This document shows, piece by piece, positions 13,540 through 21,240 of a stretch of 21,240 nt of DNA (positions within the stretch are counted from its first letter, which is position 1; each line of letters begins with the position of its first letter). Below the pieces are notes generated by a model. That model had not been told where the DNA came from. It worked only from the letters and a program-made list of their open reading frames with translations, and did no database searches. The DNA comes from Pseudomonadota bacterium (GTDB taxonomy: Bacteria; Pseudomonadota; Gammaproteobacteria; Burkholderiales; Thiobacillaceae): the NCBI GenBank assembly GCA_021836225.1, contig JAKBJA010000105.1, positions 1 to 21,240 on the forward strand. Direction: 5' to 3'. Made by a program: the position numbers and the translations under genes.

Positions 13540-15597
13540 ATGGCCTCGCCAGTGCATCCCCTCCCCCTCCACGGCCCAGGCCTGCGCGGCACGAGGCGGC
13601 CCCGCGTGGCAATCGTCGGCCGCGCCGGCAGCGGCAAGCACAGCATCTTCCGCGCGGCCGCCAGCACGTCGACGCGACACGAGCGGCTGGCTGGCGTCGG
13701 ACCCGCGTACGAGGAATGTCTGGTCGAGGTGGGCATCGACCAGATATCCCTGGTTGCACTGCCCGCCGTCGACGGCCTCCACCAGTTGGACGCAGACGCG
13801 TGCGTGACGCTGAAGTATCTGCTGTGGGGCGACCGCTGGCCGGCCATCGCCGGGCATGAGGCGCATCAGCCGGCGGGCGCGTTTGCCGCCCCCGACGTGC
13901 TGCTGATGGTGATGGACGCCACGGCGCTGGAGCGTGACCTCGAACTCGCCCTGGAACTGATGCAGCTGGGCCGGCCGATGGTGTTTGCGCTCAACCGCAT
14001 GGACGAGGCGCGGGCCCGGCGGCGCTTCATCAATGTGCGCACCCTGTCGGCCAGGCTGGGCGCGCCGGTGGTGCCGACCGTGGCACACATGGGCATCGGC
14101 CTGGCCGATCTGTTCTCCACCGTGGTGCGCACCGCGCGCGAGGCGAAGCATACCCACGCGCACCCGCCGGCGCATCCGCCCAGCGCGCATATCGAGGCGC
14201 AATTGCGCGCCATTGCCGACATCGCCCGGCAGCCGCAGGTGGCGGCGGCGTTCGCGGTGCCCGAGTCCCTGCTGACACAGCAGCTCGCGGAGAACGACGG
14301 CTACTTCGCGCAGGAACTGCAGGCGCATTTCCCTGACCAGTATGCTGCCCTGCTCGCCGCGCGCGCCGCCGCCGACGCGGCCTTGCCGCGCCCGCTGGCG
14401 GAGGAAATCCACGCCGACCGCCATCACCGCGCCGCCCTGCTGGTCGAAGCGGTAACCCGCCCCGGACAGGAGGGCGAGCAACCGCGCTGGCAACGCTGGG
14501 CGGACGATCTCTTCCTGCATCCGCGCTGGGGCTTCGCCGGCACGCTGGCGATCTTTGCGCTGGTGCTGTTCTTTGTATTCGAGGTGAGCGCCTTTCTCGA
14601 CGCACTGACCGTCGCGCGCCTGATCGAATGGGCCGAGCCGTGGCAGCCGACCGACCTCGCGGGGGTGGTCGCGCGCGCCGTGCTGGACGGCTTCATCGGG
14701 CTGGCCGGCATCGTCATCCCCTACATGATCCCGCTGGTCCTGCTGCTGGTATGGCTGGAAGAGTCGGGAATCATGCATCGCGTGGCCTTCGTGGTCGATC
14801 GCGGCTTCCACCGGCTGGGGCTGCATGGCGGCGTCGCCCTGCCCTTCCTGATGGGCCTGGGCTGCAACGTGCCGGCGCTGGCGGCCACCGCTGCCGTCAC
14901 CCACGGCCGTGACCGCACGGTGGCTTCGCTGCTGATCACCTTCCTGCCGTGCTCGGCGCGTTCGGCCATCATTCTTGCGGTGGGCGGCAAGTACCTCGGC
15001 GGCTTCGGCGTGTTCGCGCTGTTCATGCTCGCGCCCGTCGTCGTCAGCCTGGTCGGCAAGCTGCTCAAGCGCCGCTATCCCGAGACCACGCCCGGCATGA
15101 TCCAGGAGATTCCCGCCTACGCCGTACCCACCCTGCGCGCCCTGCTCTCCAACACCTGGGCGCGCAGCCGCGACATCGTCACCATCGTGCTGCCGCTCCT
15201 GGTGGCGGGCAGCGTGGTGCTGGCGCTGATGGGCCATGTCGGCATGGATGCCTGGATCAATTTCGCGCTGACACCGGTGACGGGGTGGTGGCTGGGGCTG
15301 CCGGTGGTGCTGGGGGTGCCGATCCTGTTCGGCGTGCTGCGCAAGGAGTTGTCCCTGCTGATGGTGTTCCACGCGCTCGGCACGCAGGAACTGGCCGGCG
15401 TGCTCGACACCACGCAGATCGCCACCTTCCTGGTGTTCCTGACCTTCTACGTGCCCTGCGTATCCACCTTCGCCATGATGCTGAGGCTGCTCGGCCGGCG
15501 CGACGCGCTCTATTCAGTCGTGCTTTCCATCGGCGTGGCACTCGCCGTGGCGGCAGTGGTGCGCTGGCCGCTGGAACTGGCGGGGTGGGCGCTATAG
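13540..15597 (+). CDS. FeoB-like ferrous iron transporter with degenerate G domain
   Basis: The 685-residue protein combines an N-terminal GTPase-like domain (about 20-200), a helical spacer and a FeoB membrane domain with about eight segments. The membrane gate motifs are clear: GLGCNVPALAAT (Cys442) and FLPCSARS (Cys471). The G domain is eroded. G1 is GRAGSGKHS, with His34 where Ser/Thr should bind Mg. The switch I Thr is lost. G3 DxPG is replaced by ALPAV. G4 NRMD (152-155) remains. A His-rich linker with five His between 204 and 217 follows. ATG 13540 is the first possible start, because TAA lies two codons upstream in frame. No ribosome site is seen. No feoA or feoC is adjacent. Fur control supports a role in iron or related metal uptake. 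Normal GTP gating is doubtful. Confidence 0.87.
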   Translation: MASPVHPLPLHGPGLRGTRRPRVAIVGRAGSGKHSIFRAAASTSTRHERLAGVGPAYEECLVEVGIDQISLVALPAVDGLHQLDADACVTLKYLLWGDRWPAIAGHEAHQPAGAFAAPDVLLMVMDATALERDLELALELMQLGRPMVFALNRMDEARARRRFINVRTLSARLGAPVVPTVAHMGIGLADLFSTVVRTAREAKHTHAHPPAHPPSAHIEAQLRAIADIARQPQVAAAFAVPESLLTQQLAENDGYFAQELQAHFPDQYAALLAARAAADAALPRPLAEEIHADRHHRAALLVEAVTRPGQEGEQPRWQRWADDLFLHPRWGFAGTLAIFALVLFFVFEVSAFLDALTVARLIEWAEPWQPTDLAGVVARAVLDGFIGLAGIVIPYMIPLVLLLVWLEESGIMHRVAFVVDRGFHRLGLHGGVALPFLMGLGCNVPALAATAAVTHGRDRTVASLLITFLPCSARSAIILAVGGKYLGGFGVFALFMLAPVVVSLVGKLLKRRYPETTPGMIQEIPAYAVPTLRALLSNTWARSRDIVTIVLPLLVAGSVVLALMGHVGMDAWINFALTPVTGWWLGLPVVLGVPILFGVLRKELSLLMVFHALGTQELAGVLDTTQIATFLVFLTFYVPCVSTFAMMLRLLGRRDALYSVVLSIGVALAVAAVVRWPLELAGWAL

Positions 15598-15601
15598 CGG
15601 C

Positions 15602-17104
15602 CTAGCCCAAAGTGGGCATCGCCAGCGTGCTGCCGGTGCGCTCGGCCGGCGCGGGCCAGCGGCTGGTGACGACCTTGGTGCGCGTGTAGAAAACCACGCC
15701 CTCCATGCCGTGCATGTGGAGGTCGCCGAACAGCGAGGCTTTCCAGCCGCCGAAGGAGAAGAAGGCCATCGGCACCGGGATCGGCACGTTGACGCCGACC
15801 ATGCCGACCTCGATCTCGTTCTCGAAGCGGCGCGCCCAGTGGCCCGATCCGGTGAAGATCGCGGTGCCGTTGCCGTAGGGGTTGGCGTTGATCAGCTTCA
15901 CCGCCGCATCAAAACTGTCCGCCCGCAGCACGATCAGCACCGGGCCGAAGATCTCTTCGCGATAGATGTCCATGGCCGGCGTCACGCGGTCGAACAGCGT
16001 GGGCCCGACGAAGAAGCCGTTCTCGCAGCCCGGCATCTTGACGCCGCGGCCGTCGAGCACCAGTTCGGCGCCCTGGGCGACACCGCTGTCGACGAGCGAC
16101 ACGATGCGGTCGCGATGTGCCTTTGAAATCACCGGGCCCATGCCGACCTCCGCCGCGTCGCCGCGCCCGACCCTGATTTGCGCGGCCTTGTCCTTCAGCA
16201 GCGGCAGCAGACGATCGCCCGCCTCGCCCACCGCCACCACAGTGGAGATCGCCATGCAGCGCTCGCCGGCCGATCCGTAGGCGGCGCCGACCAACGCATC
16301 GGCGGTGAAATCCATGTCGGCGTCCGGCATCACCAGGGCATGGTTCTTGGCCCCGCCGAGGGCCTGCACGCGCTTGCCGTTTTTCGCCCCGGTCTCGTAG
16401 ATATGCCTTGCCACCGGGGTCGAGCCGACGAAGGAGATGGCGCCGACGTCGGAATGATCGAGCAGCGCGTCCACCGCCTCACGGTCGCCAGGCACGACAT
16501 TGAGCACGCCATCGGGCAGTCCCGCCTCCTTGAACAGTTCGGCCATGCGCAAGCTGCACGACGGGACCTTTTCCGAGGGCTTGAGCACGAAAGTGTTGCC
16601 GCAGGCGATGGCGACCGGGAACATCCACAGCGGCACCATGGCCGGGAAGTTGAACGGGGTGATGCCCGCGCACACGCCCACCGGCTGCAGCAGCGAATGG
16701 CAGTCGACGCCGCGCCCGACGTCTTCGGCCTGCTCGCCCTTCAGCAGATGCGGCACGCCGCTGGCGAACTCGATCACCTCGATGCCGCGCTGTACCGAGC
16801 CGGCGGCGTCGGCCAGGGTCTTGCCGTGTTCTTCCGAGGCCAGTTGCGCCAGTTCGTCGCGATGCCGCTCCATCAACTCGCGAAACCGGGTGAGGATGCG
16901 GGCGCGGCGCAACGGGGTGGTCTCGCGCCAGGCCGGGAAAGCGGCCCTGGCCGCCGCCACTGCGGCATCGATGTCGTTCCTGTCCGCCAGCGGCACGCGA
17001 CGGATCACCTCCCCGCTGGCCGGGTTGAACACATCGCCCATGCGGCTGCCCTGCGAGGGGGCGCGCCGGCCGTTGATCCAGAGATGCAGAGTTCCGGCTG
17101 TCAT
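15602..17104 (-). CDS. mmsA: CoA-acylating methylmalonate-semialdehyde dehydrogenase
   Basis: The 500-residue cytoplasmic enzyme oxidises methylmalonate semialdehyde (valine, thymine and inositol breakdown) and malonate semialdehyde with NAD and CoA, giving propionyl-CoA or acetyl-CoA and CO2. It shows the aldehyde dehydrogenase fold: GVCAGITPFNFPAMVPLWMF, the cofactor region VLKPSEKVP, FVGSTPVARHIYETGAKNGK, and GSAGERCMAIS with catalytic Cys283. The FFSFGGWKASLFGDLHMHG block is typical of the MmsA branch. ATG 17104 is chosen because GGAAAGGA lies just upstream on that strand and MTAGTLHLWINGR matches family starts. The gene stands alone, without mmsB or acyl-CoA dehydrogenase genes. It ends four bases from the convergent FeoB-like gene. 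Confidence 0.93.
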   Translation of the reverse strand: MTAGTLHLWINGRRAPSQGSRMGDVFNPASGEVIRRVPLADRNDIDAAVAAARAAFPAWRETTPLRRARILTRFRELMERHRDELAQLASEEHGKTLADAAGSVQRGIEVIEFASGVPHLLKGEQAEDVGRGVDCHSLLQPVGVCAGITPFNFPAMVPLWMFPVAIACGNTFVLKPSEKVPSCSLRMAELFKEAGLPDGVLNVVPGDREAVDALLDHSDVGAISFVGSTPVARHIYETGAKNGKRVQALGGAKNHALVMPDADMDFTADALVGAAYGSAGERCMAISTVVAVGEAGDRLLPLLKDKAAQIRVGRGDAAEVGMGPVISKAHRDRIVSLVDSGVAQGAELVLDGRGVKMPGCENGFFVGPTLFDRVTPAMDIYREEIFGPVLIVLRADSFDAAVKLINANPYGNGTAIFTGSGHWARRFENEIEVGMVGVNVPIPVPMAFFSFGGWKASLFGDLHMHGMEGVVFYTRTKVVTSRWPAPAERTGSTLAMPTLG

Positions 17105-17364
17105 CGTTTTTTTCCTTTCCGGGAGGGCGCTGAAACGCTCGGTCATCGTATGCGAAGGGCTTCAGTTTAGTCCCCGGTGGCAAAGCTTTCACCACCTTGC
17201 TGCTTTGCTGAGTACGCCGATCACGGCAGCCTGCCCGCCAAGGCCTGCGACACCAGCGACAAGCCCGTCATGGGAGCTGGAAGCAAACGCGTACACCTGA
17301 CCCGGCGTCGCCAGGCGATACAGTTCGGTTACAATGTATGCATATCTGGATGTGAATATCTTTT
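17105..17364. other. Divergent intergenic region between mmsA and the HD-GYP gene
   Basis: This 260-base region must contain both promoters. On the plus strand TACAAT at 17330-17335 is a good -10, but no matching -35 is seen at 16-18 bases. TATGCATA lies just after it. On the minus strand only the mmsA ribosome site is clear. Confidence 0.4.
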
Positions 17365-18507
17365 ATGCTGCCCCAATTAATGTTCGAGCACGAGGATAGG
17401 CTCGGCCCGCTTGACCAGAGTGTCACCCTCGCTGACAAAGTACGAACAATTCACGCTGCACTGCGCGAGCGATTTACCTTCATACAGCGCATTGCCGCCG
17501 CGGTCTTCGACCCGACGACGGATACGCTCAAGACCTTCCTGTATTCCGGCGAGGAGGATATTCCGCTCTTGCATTACACGGCAAAACTGTCGGATGCATC
17601 CTCCCTGCTCGAAATCGTCGAGAAGGGTCGGCCGCGCGTGGTCAACGACCTGGATGTCTTTTCCGATGGCCGGAACGAACATACCCAACGCGTCGCTGCG
17701 ATGGGGTATCGGGCCAGCTACACCATGCCCATGTACCATCAAGGGCGTCTGTTCGGTTTTCTGTTCTTCAATTCCTACGACTCAGACTGTTTCGCCGAGG
17801 AAGTGCTGCGCCAGATCGATCCCTTCGGTCATCTGATCGCGCTCACCATCATCAACGATCTCACCACCATGCACACCTTGCTCGCCTCGGTGAAAACCGC
17901 GCGCGACATGGCGCACGCGCGTGATGGCGAGACCGGCTCCCACCTCGACCGCATGTCGCACTTTGCCCGCATCATCGCGGAATCGGTTGCCGACCGATAT
18001 GGGCTGACGGATGAATGCATCGAGAAAATCTTCATTTTTTCGGCGCTGCACGACATTGGAAAAATCAGCATTCCGGATCGCGTCCTGCTGAAGCCCGGCA
18101 AACTCGATGCGGACGAGGAAGCGCTGATGCGAACCCACCCGATCCGCGGGCGTGAAATGATCGACCAGATGCTGGCGCACTTCGAGTTTGGGCAAATTCA
18201 GGGGGGCGACATCCTGCGCAACATCGCGCTATTCCATCACGAGTCCATCGACGGGTCGGGTTATCCGCATGGGCGCATGGGCGAGGACATCCCGATCGAG
18301 GCGCGCATTGTCGCCGTGGCCGACATTTTCGATGCGCTCACCAGCCGCCGGCCCTACAAGACGGCCTGGAGCATTGATGACGCCTTCACCCTGCTGCGCC
18401 AGCTCGCGGGCAAAAAACTGGACGAGCACTGCGTGAATGCGATGATCGACAACCGGGGCAAGATCGAAGAAATCCAGCAGCAGTTTCAGGAAAACAGTAT
18501 CGGCTGA
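17365..18507 (+). CDS. GAF/HD-GYP domain protein, probable cyclic-di-GMP phosphodiesterase
   Basis: The 380-residue cytoplasmic signalling protein has a GAF-like sensor domain (about 20-165) followed by an HD-GYP hydrolase domain (about 175-365). The domain shows RDGETGSHLDRM, the HD pair with HDIGK (229-233), IPDRVLLKPGKL, MRTHPIRGREM, HHESIDGSGYP (291-301) and ARIVAVADIFDALTS. All usual metal-binding His/Asp positions are present, so it should be active against c-di-GMP. There are no membrane segments. ATG 17365 is the first start after an in-frame TGA at 17353. ATG 17380 is an alternative, and neither has a clear ribosome site. The C-terminus is convergent with the toxin gene. Confidence 0.92.
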   Translation: MLPQLMFEHEDRLGPLDQSVTLADKVRTIHAALRERFTFIQRIAAAVFDPTTDTLKTFLYSGEEDIPLLHYTAKLSDASSLLEIVEKGRPRVVNDLDVFSDGRNEHTQRVAAMGYRASYTMPMYHQGRLFGFLFFNSYDSDCFAEEVLRQIDPFGHLIALTIINDLTTMHTLLASVKTARDMAHARDGETGSHLDRMSHFARIIAESVADRYGLTDECIEKIFIFSALHDIGKISIPDRVLLKPGKLDADEEALMRTHPIRGREMIDQMLAHFEFGQIQGGDILRNIALFHHESIDGSGYPHGRMGEDIPIEARIVAVADIFDALTSRRPYKTAWSIDDAFTLLRQLAGKKLDEHCVNAMIDNRGKIEEIQQQFQENSIG

Positions 18508-18603
18508 CCCCGGGCCCGGCAGACTTCCATCATTTTTTCAGGGGGCCTGCCTGAGGATGCCGGTTGTGCATGAATTCCGGGCGGGGTTGGCAGAACACGC
18601 CCG

Positions 18604-19350
18604 CTACGCCGGCCACGGCAGCCTGCCCGCGACCTGAAAGCGTGCGAGCGGAAAGTCGTGGATGTCGCGGTCGCGGGCTGCACGAAACCGGACGCGCTCT
18701 GCAGTAAGTTCGCACAGCCAGACCTCCTGCGAGACGGGTTCCTTTTTGGCGAAAGCCCGGGGGGTGAACAGCGCGACATTGATGCCGCCTTGCGGATCGC
18801 GCGCGGAGACAAACTCGAATGCCTCGATGCCGGCCGCGCGCATTGCCGCGCCGAGCGGCTGACTGGAGCCATAGTCCGAGGAACTGGCGAGCGCGGCGCG
18901 GTGTTCGGCGAATGGCGGCGCCTGCAACTGCAGCCCCTGCCCGGTGCGGTAGGCCGCGCCGAACAGGGTGTGCTGGGTGTCCAGCTTGCCGGCGGGCGGC
19001 CGGGCCATGCCATGCCAGAACACAAAACGGTAATAGGCGGCTTCCGCGAGCACCGTTCCGGTTGCCAGCGACCCGTAAAACAGACTGGGTTCGCTGCGCG
19101 TGCCGAAGCGGGAGCCGTGCTTCAGCGGTGGATAGCGGAACGGCGTCGCCAGCAGATAGTGCAGCGATTCAGTGCCCTTGCGCAGGCGAGGCTTGGTCGC
19201 TTCCAGCAGGTCTTCCAGCACCGCCTGCCGCTCGAGCGAACTCACCAGCTGATTGGTCGCCACCTGTTCCTGGCTTTCCACCAGCCGCAGCAGCGTGCCA
19301 GACAGTCTGACCGGCCGGGTGCCCGCCAGACACGTCTCCCAGTCAGGCAA
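18604..19350 (-). CDS. RES-family toxin (predicted NAD+ phosphorylase/hydrolase)
   Basis: The 248-residue protein is the toxin of a RES-Xre pair. Characterised members deplete NAD+ and stop growth. The RES core is visible as GSRFGTRSEPSLFYGS (Arg), TVLAEAAYYRFVFW (Glu) and a later SDYGSSQPLG (Ser), then FVSARDPQGGINVALFTPRAF. The length fits the longer subgroup with an N-terminal helical extension. Translation probably starts at TTG 19350, immediately after the antitoxin stop codon, with GGGGCAAG upstream. This arrangement couples the toxin to the antitoxin and may keep it scarce. The next ATG-type start would remove the conserved extension. Confidence 0.85.
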   Translation of the reverse strand: MPDWETCLAGTRPVRLSGTLLRLVESQEQVATNQLVSSLERQAVLEDLLEATKPRLRKGTESLHYLLATPFRYPPLKHGSRFGTRSEPSLFYGSLATGTVLAEAAYYRFVFWHGMARPPAGKLDTQHTLFGAAYRTGQGLQLQAPPFAEHRAALASSSDYGSSQPLGAAMRAAGIEAFEFVSARDPQGGINVALFTPRAFAKKEPVSQEVWLCELTAERVRFRAARDRDIHDFPLARFQVAGRLPWPA

Positions 19351-19710
19351 TTAAAGCTTGCCCCGCATGGCATCCAGATATTCCAGCACGGTGGTCAGGC
19401 CTTGCACGGTCTTGACCTGTTCGGCCGGAATACCGCCGGTGTGAAGGTTTTCGGTTTGCATCCAGTGCTGCATATGCTCGAGCTTGCCCCCCACCAGAAC
19501 GTAGAGCGCGCGGTAGCAGCGGATCAGCAGCAGGGCCAGTTCGCCGGCCTTGCTGGCCGGGTCGATGCGGCCGCGGCTGATGGCGGAGCGGTCCTTGCCG
19601 ATGACCGCGCCGAGCTCGGCCTGGCTCATGCCGAGGTGCTTGCCCGCGTTGGTCAGGGCTTCGGCCAGCACGCTGGCGCGGTCGGTTTCATGTGCGACGG
19701 CGAGACTCAT
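19351..19710 (-). CDS. Xre/MbcA/ParS-type antitoxin
   Basis: The 119-residue protein neutralises the RES toxin and represses the operon. An N-terminal Xre-like helix-turn-helix is visible in GMSQAELGAVIGKDRSAISR. The C-terminal half (YRALYVLVGGKLEHMQHWMQ to the GIPAEQVKTVQGLTTVLEYLD end) matches the toxin-binding domain in which the last residues plug the RES active site. ATG 19710 has AAGGAG upstream on that strand. It is first in the two-gene operon, as usual for RES-Xre. Confidence 0.88.
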   Translation of the reverse strand: MSLAVAHETDRASVLAEALTNAGKHLGMSQAELGAVIGKDRSAISRGRIDPASKAGELALLLIRCYRALYVLVGGKLEHMQHWMQTENLHTGGIPAEQVKTVQGLTTVLEYLDAMRGKL

Positions 19711-19746
19711 CGAGGGCTCCTTGGTTCGCGTGATGCGTGTTCATAT

Positions 19747-19781
19747 TGCACATAATAGAATATATTTGTGCGTTATGCACA
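19747..19781. promoter_or_regulatory. Palindromic operator/promoter of the RES-Xre operon
   Basis: TGTGC-GTTAT-GCACA at 19767-19781 is a perfect 5-bp-arm palindrome. A related half-site TGCACATAA lies at 19747-19755, about two helical turns away. Between them is AT-rich sequence with several possible -10 elements on the minus strand. The position 37-71 bases before the antitoxin ATG fits autoregulation by the Xre protein. A precise -35/-10 pair could not be fixed. Confidence 0.55.
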
Positions 19782-19872
19782 TTTCAGGCTTCCCCCGATA
19801 ATCACTGGACGCCGCTGGCTGATGGCATAGCATTGAAATAGCCCACCTTGGCATCTACGGCCCGAAAGCGAC

Positions 19873-20127
19873 ATGATCCCCATCCATGAACTGCTCAACC
19901 GGATACGCTGGGATGCGGATTTCGCGCAGGGCAGCTTCGTGCTCGGCTACTACGACCGCGTGGATGACAAGGTGATCCGGGTGCCGATCAGCCGGGTGCA
20001 ACTGACGCCGGACGATCACTTTTCCTTCCAGGTCACCGATCCCGACGGCTACACGCACGAGGTCCCCTTTCACCGGGTGAAGGATGTCTACAGGAACGGC
20101 GAGCTGATCTGGCACCGCGAACATTGA
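19873..20127 (+). CDS. DUF504 (MJ1316-type RNA-repair domain) protein
   Basis: The 84-residue protein matches the DUF504 family along its full length: MIPIHELLNRIRWDADFAQG, then GYYDRVDDKVIRVPISRV, FSFQVTDPDGYTHEVPFHRV and KDVYRNGELIWHR. This domain has been proposed to recognise RNA ends with cyclic phosphate and is often annotated as an RNA-repair domain. Experimental proof in bacteria is lacking as far as I know. The start is ATG 19873 with a weak GAAAG upstream. It is 56 bases ahead of a phosphoribosyltransferase gene. Confidence 0.88.
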   Translation: MIPIHELLNRIRWDADFAQGSFVLGYYDRVDDKVIRVPISRVQLTPDDHFSFQVTDPDGYTHEVPFHRVKDVYRNGELIWHREH

Positions 20128-20183
20128 CGGCCATATCCGCGCGCCAGCCTAGAATGAAAACTTAGAAACGGAAGGAATTCACC

Positions 20184-20810
20184 ATGGTGTTCGCCAATCG
20201 CAATCATGCCGCCGACCGGCTGGCTGTCGCACTGGAAGCCTACAAGGGGCAGAATCCGCTGATTCTTGCCATTCCGCGCGGGGCGGTGCCGATGGGGCAG
20301 CGGCTGGCGCAGGCGCTGGGCGGCGAGCTCGACGTGGTGCTGGTGCGCAAGCTGCGCGCGCCGTTCAATCCGGAATTCGCGCTCGGCTCGATCGACGAAT
20401 CCGGCTGGAGCTACATCGCCGACTACGCCGAATCGGCCGGCGGCACGCCCACCTATCTGGCGCAGGAAAAGCAGGCCCAGCTCGACACCATCAAGAAACG
20501 ACGCGCGCAGTACACGCCGCTGCGGCCGCCGATCGATCCGGCGGGTCGCATCGTGATCGTGGTCGACGACGGGCTGGCCACCGGGGCGACGATGATTTCG
20601 GCGCTGCATGCGCTGCGCGCCAAGAAGCCGGCGAAGCTGATCTGTGCGGTGCCGGTGGCGCCGCCGGACACGCTGGAAAAGATCAAGGGATACGCCGACG
20701 AGGTGGTGTGCCTGCAGGCGCCCATGTTCTTCCAGGCAGTCGGGCAGTTCTATGCCGACTTTCCGCAGGTCGACGACAGCGAAGTCGAGGCCATCCTCAA
20801 GCAGGCCTAG
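20184..20810 (+). CDS. Phosphoribosyltransferase-family protein
   Basis: The 208-residue cytoplasmic protein has a type I PRTase fold. The PRPP-binding loop is VIVVDDGLATGATM (around 125-137), and the N-terminal LAIPRGAVPMGQRLAQALGG and VLVRKLRAP segments are typical of this subgroup. The C-terminal hood is minimal, so the base or other acceptor cannot be predicted. Similar proteins are annotated only as predicted phosphoribosyltransferases. ATG 20184 follows GGAAGGA with normal spacing. A TAGAAT at 20150-20155 with TTGACG at 20124-20129 could be a promoter, but the 20-base spacer is too long to trust. Confidence 0.88.
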   Translation: MVFANRNHAADRLAVALEAYKGQNPLILAIPRGAVPMGQRLAQALGGELDVVLVRKLRAPFNPEFALGSIDESGWSYIADYAESAGGTPTYLAQEKQAQLDTIKKRRAQYTPLRPPIDPAGRIVIVVDDGLATGATMISALHALRAKKPAKLICAVPVAPPDTLEKIKGYADEVVCLQAPMFFQAVGQFYADFPQVDDSEVEAILKQA

Positions 20811-20819
20811 CCGGGCATT

Positions 20820-21240
20820 TCAACGCGGCTTCACCCGCGTTCCATCGCTGATCTTGTCATCCGGGTGGCTGACCACGCGGGCCCCGACATCAAGCCCGGA
20901 CAGCACCTGCGTTGCAAGTCCGGCACGCTGGCCGGTCTCGACCGGGGTCAGGCGGGCGCGGCCGCCGTCCACGACGAACACGGCCCAGCCCTCGCCATGG
21001 CGGAACAGCGCGCTGGTCGGCAGTTGCAGCACGTCGTCGCCTTCCCACAGGACGAAGCGGGCTTCCACCCGGTAGCCGTCGCCGAGCGGCTGCCAGGCCT
21101 CGCGCGGCGAGGCGAAGTCGACGATCACGCGCACCCGCTGCTCCTCGACGCCGAGCGCCGAAACCTTGGTAAAGCCACTCGGTTCGACCACGCGCACCGT
21201 GCCCGCCACGGCCTGCTCGCCGCCCCAGCGGTCGAGGATG
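20820..21240 (-). CDS. RND/HlyD-family efflux periplasmic adaptor, C-terminal part
   Basis: The frame is open from the right window edge to a TGA at 20820-20822, giving 139 codons. The visible part contains SGFTKVSALGVEEQRVRVIV, DGYRVEARFVLWEGDDVLQLPTSALF, VVDGGRARLTPVETG and LSGLDVGARVVSHPDD. This is the beta-barrel and membrane-proximal region of a membrane fusion protein that links an inner-membrane pump to an outer-membrane channel. The hairpin and lipoyl domains lie outside the window. The partner pump, and so the substrate, cannot be seen. It is convergent with the phosphoribosyltransferase gene nine bases away. Confidence 0.82.
   Translation of the reverse strand, partial: ILDRWGGEQAVAGTVRVVEPSGFTKVSALGVEEQRVRVIVDFASPREAWQPLGDGYRVEARFVLWEGDDVLQLPTSALFRHGEGWAVFVVDGGRARLTPVETGQRAGLATQVLSGLDVGARVVSHPDDKISDGTRVKPR

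Noticed and set aside
13537..15372. Minus-strand open frame of 611 codons opposite the FeoB-like gene
   Set aside because: It is a low-complexity antisense translation (HQ/GR-rich). The plus strand has Fur control, membrane segments and FeoB motifs.
20124..20155. Sigma-70 promoter for the phosphoribosyltransferase (TTGACG and TAGAAT)
   Set aside because: The spacer is 20 bases, outside the usual range, and TTGACG overlaps the end of the preceding gene.
1..21240. CRISPR array, rRNA genes, or intact insertion sequences
   Set aside because: No regularly spaced direct repeats, rRNA sequence or transposase with terminal repeats was seen.

Overview
The window looks like chromosome from a GC-rich Betaproteobacterium. 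Gene content and protein style (HflX, MmsA, a FeoB-like transporter, a small conserved membrane protein, RES-Xre) remind me of Thiobacillus and its relatives, but the genus is inferred from memory and not proven. Most of the window is compact, high-GC, core-style coding sequence. The stretch from about 300 to 2790 is visibly more AT-rich and holds accessory genes.

Layout. Positions 1-137 are the 3' end of a gene that resembles a Y-family DNA polymerase. A tRNA-Asn(GTT) follows with its own promoter and terminator (141-292). Next is a small accessory block: a secreted protein of unknown function (405-845), a membrane-anchored putative AbiC-type phage abortive infection protein (877-2055) and a frameshifted remnant of a serine recombinase (2149-2360). 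A tRNA at one edge and a dead recombinase at the other suggest a decayed mini-island carrying a defence gene. A gap of about 430 bp rich in inverted repeats leads to a near-consensus sigma-54 promoter (2723-2738).

Positions 2791-11126 form one tight eight-gene unit: a Tat-type peptide-binding protein, two permeases and two ATPases of the Dpp/Opp/Gsi type, a gamma-glutamyltransferase-family Ntn hydrolase without a signal peptide, a TSUP (TauE/SafE-type) exporter and an Lrp/AsnC regulator. I read this as import of an N-acyl or gamma-glutamyl compound, cytoplasmic cleavage and export of an acidic or sulfur-containing product. The substrate is unknown. hflX follows and ends in a terminator that nearly duplicates the one after the tRNA.

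Positions 12742-17104 hold a small conserved membrane protein (minus strand), a Fur-box-controlled FeoB-like protein with a degenerate GTPase domain and a His-rich linker (plus), and methylmalonate-semialdehyde dehydrogenase mmsA (minus). Positions 17365-21240 hold a GAF/HD-GYP cyclic-di-GMP phosphodiesterase, a RES-Xre toxin-antitoxin pair on the minus strand with a palindromic operator, a DUF504 (MJ1316-type RNA-repair) protein, a phosphoribosyltransferase and the 3' end of an RND efflux adaptor on the minus strand.

The most promising leads are the secreted protein/AbiC pair, the sigma-54-driven transporter-hydrolase-exporter operon, and the Fur-regulated FeoB-like protein whose G domain seems unable to hydrolyse GTP normally. 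I saw no CRISPR array, rRNA gene or intact insertion sequence.
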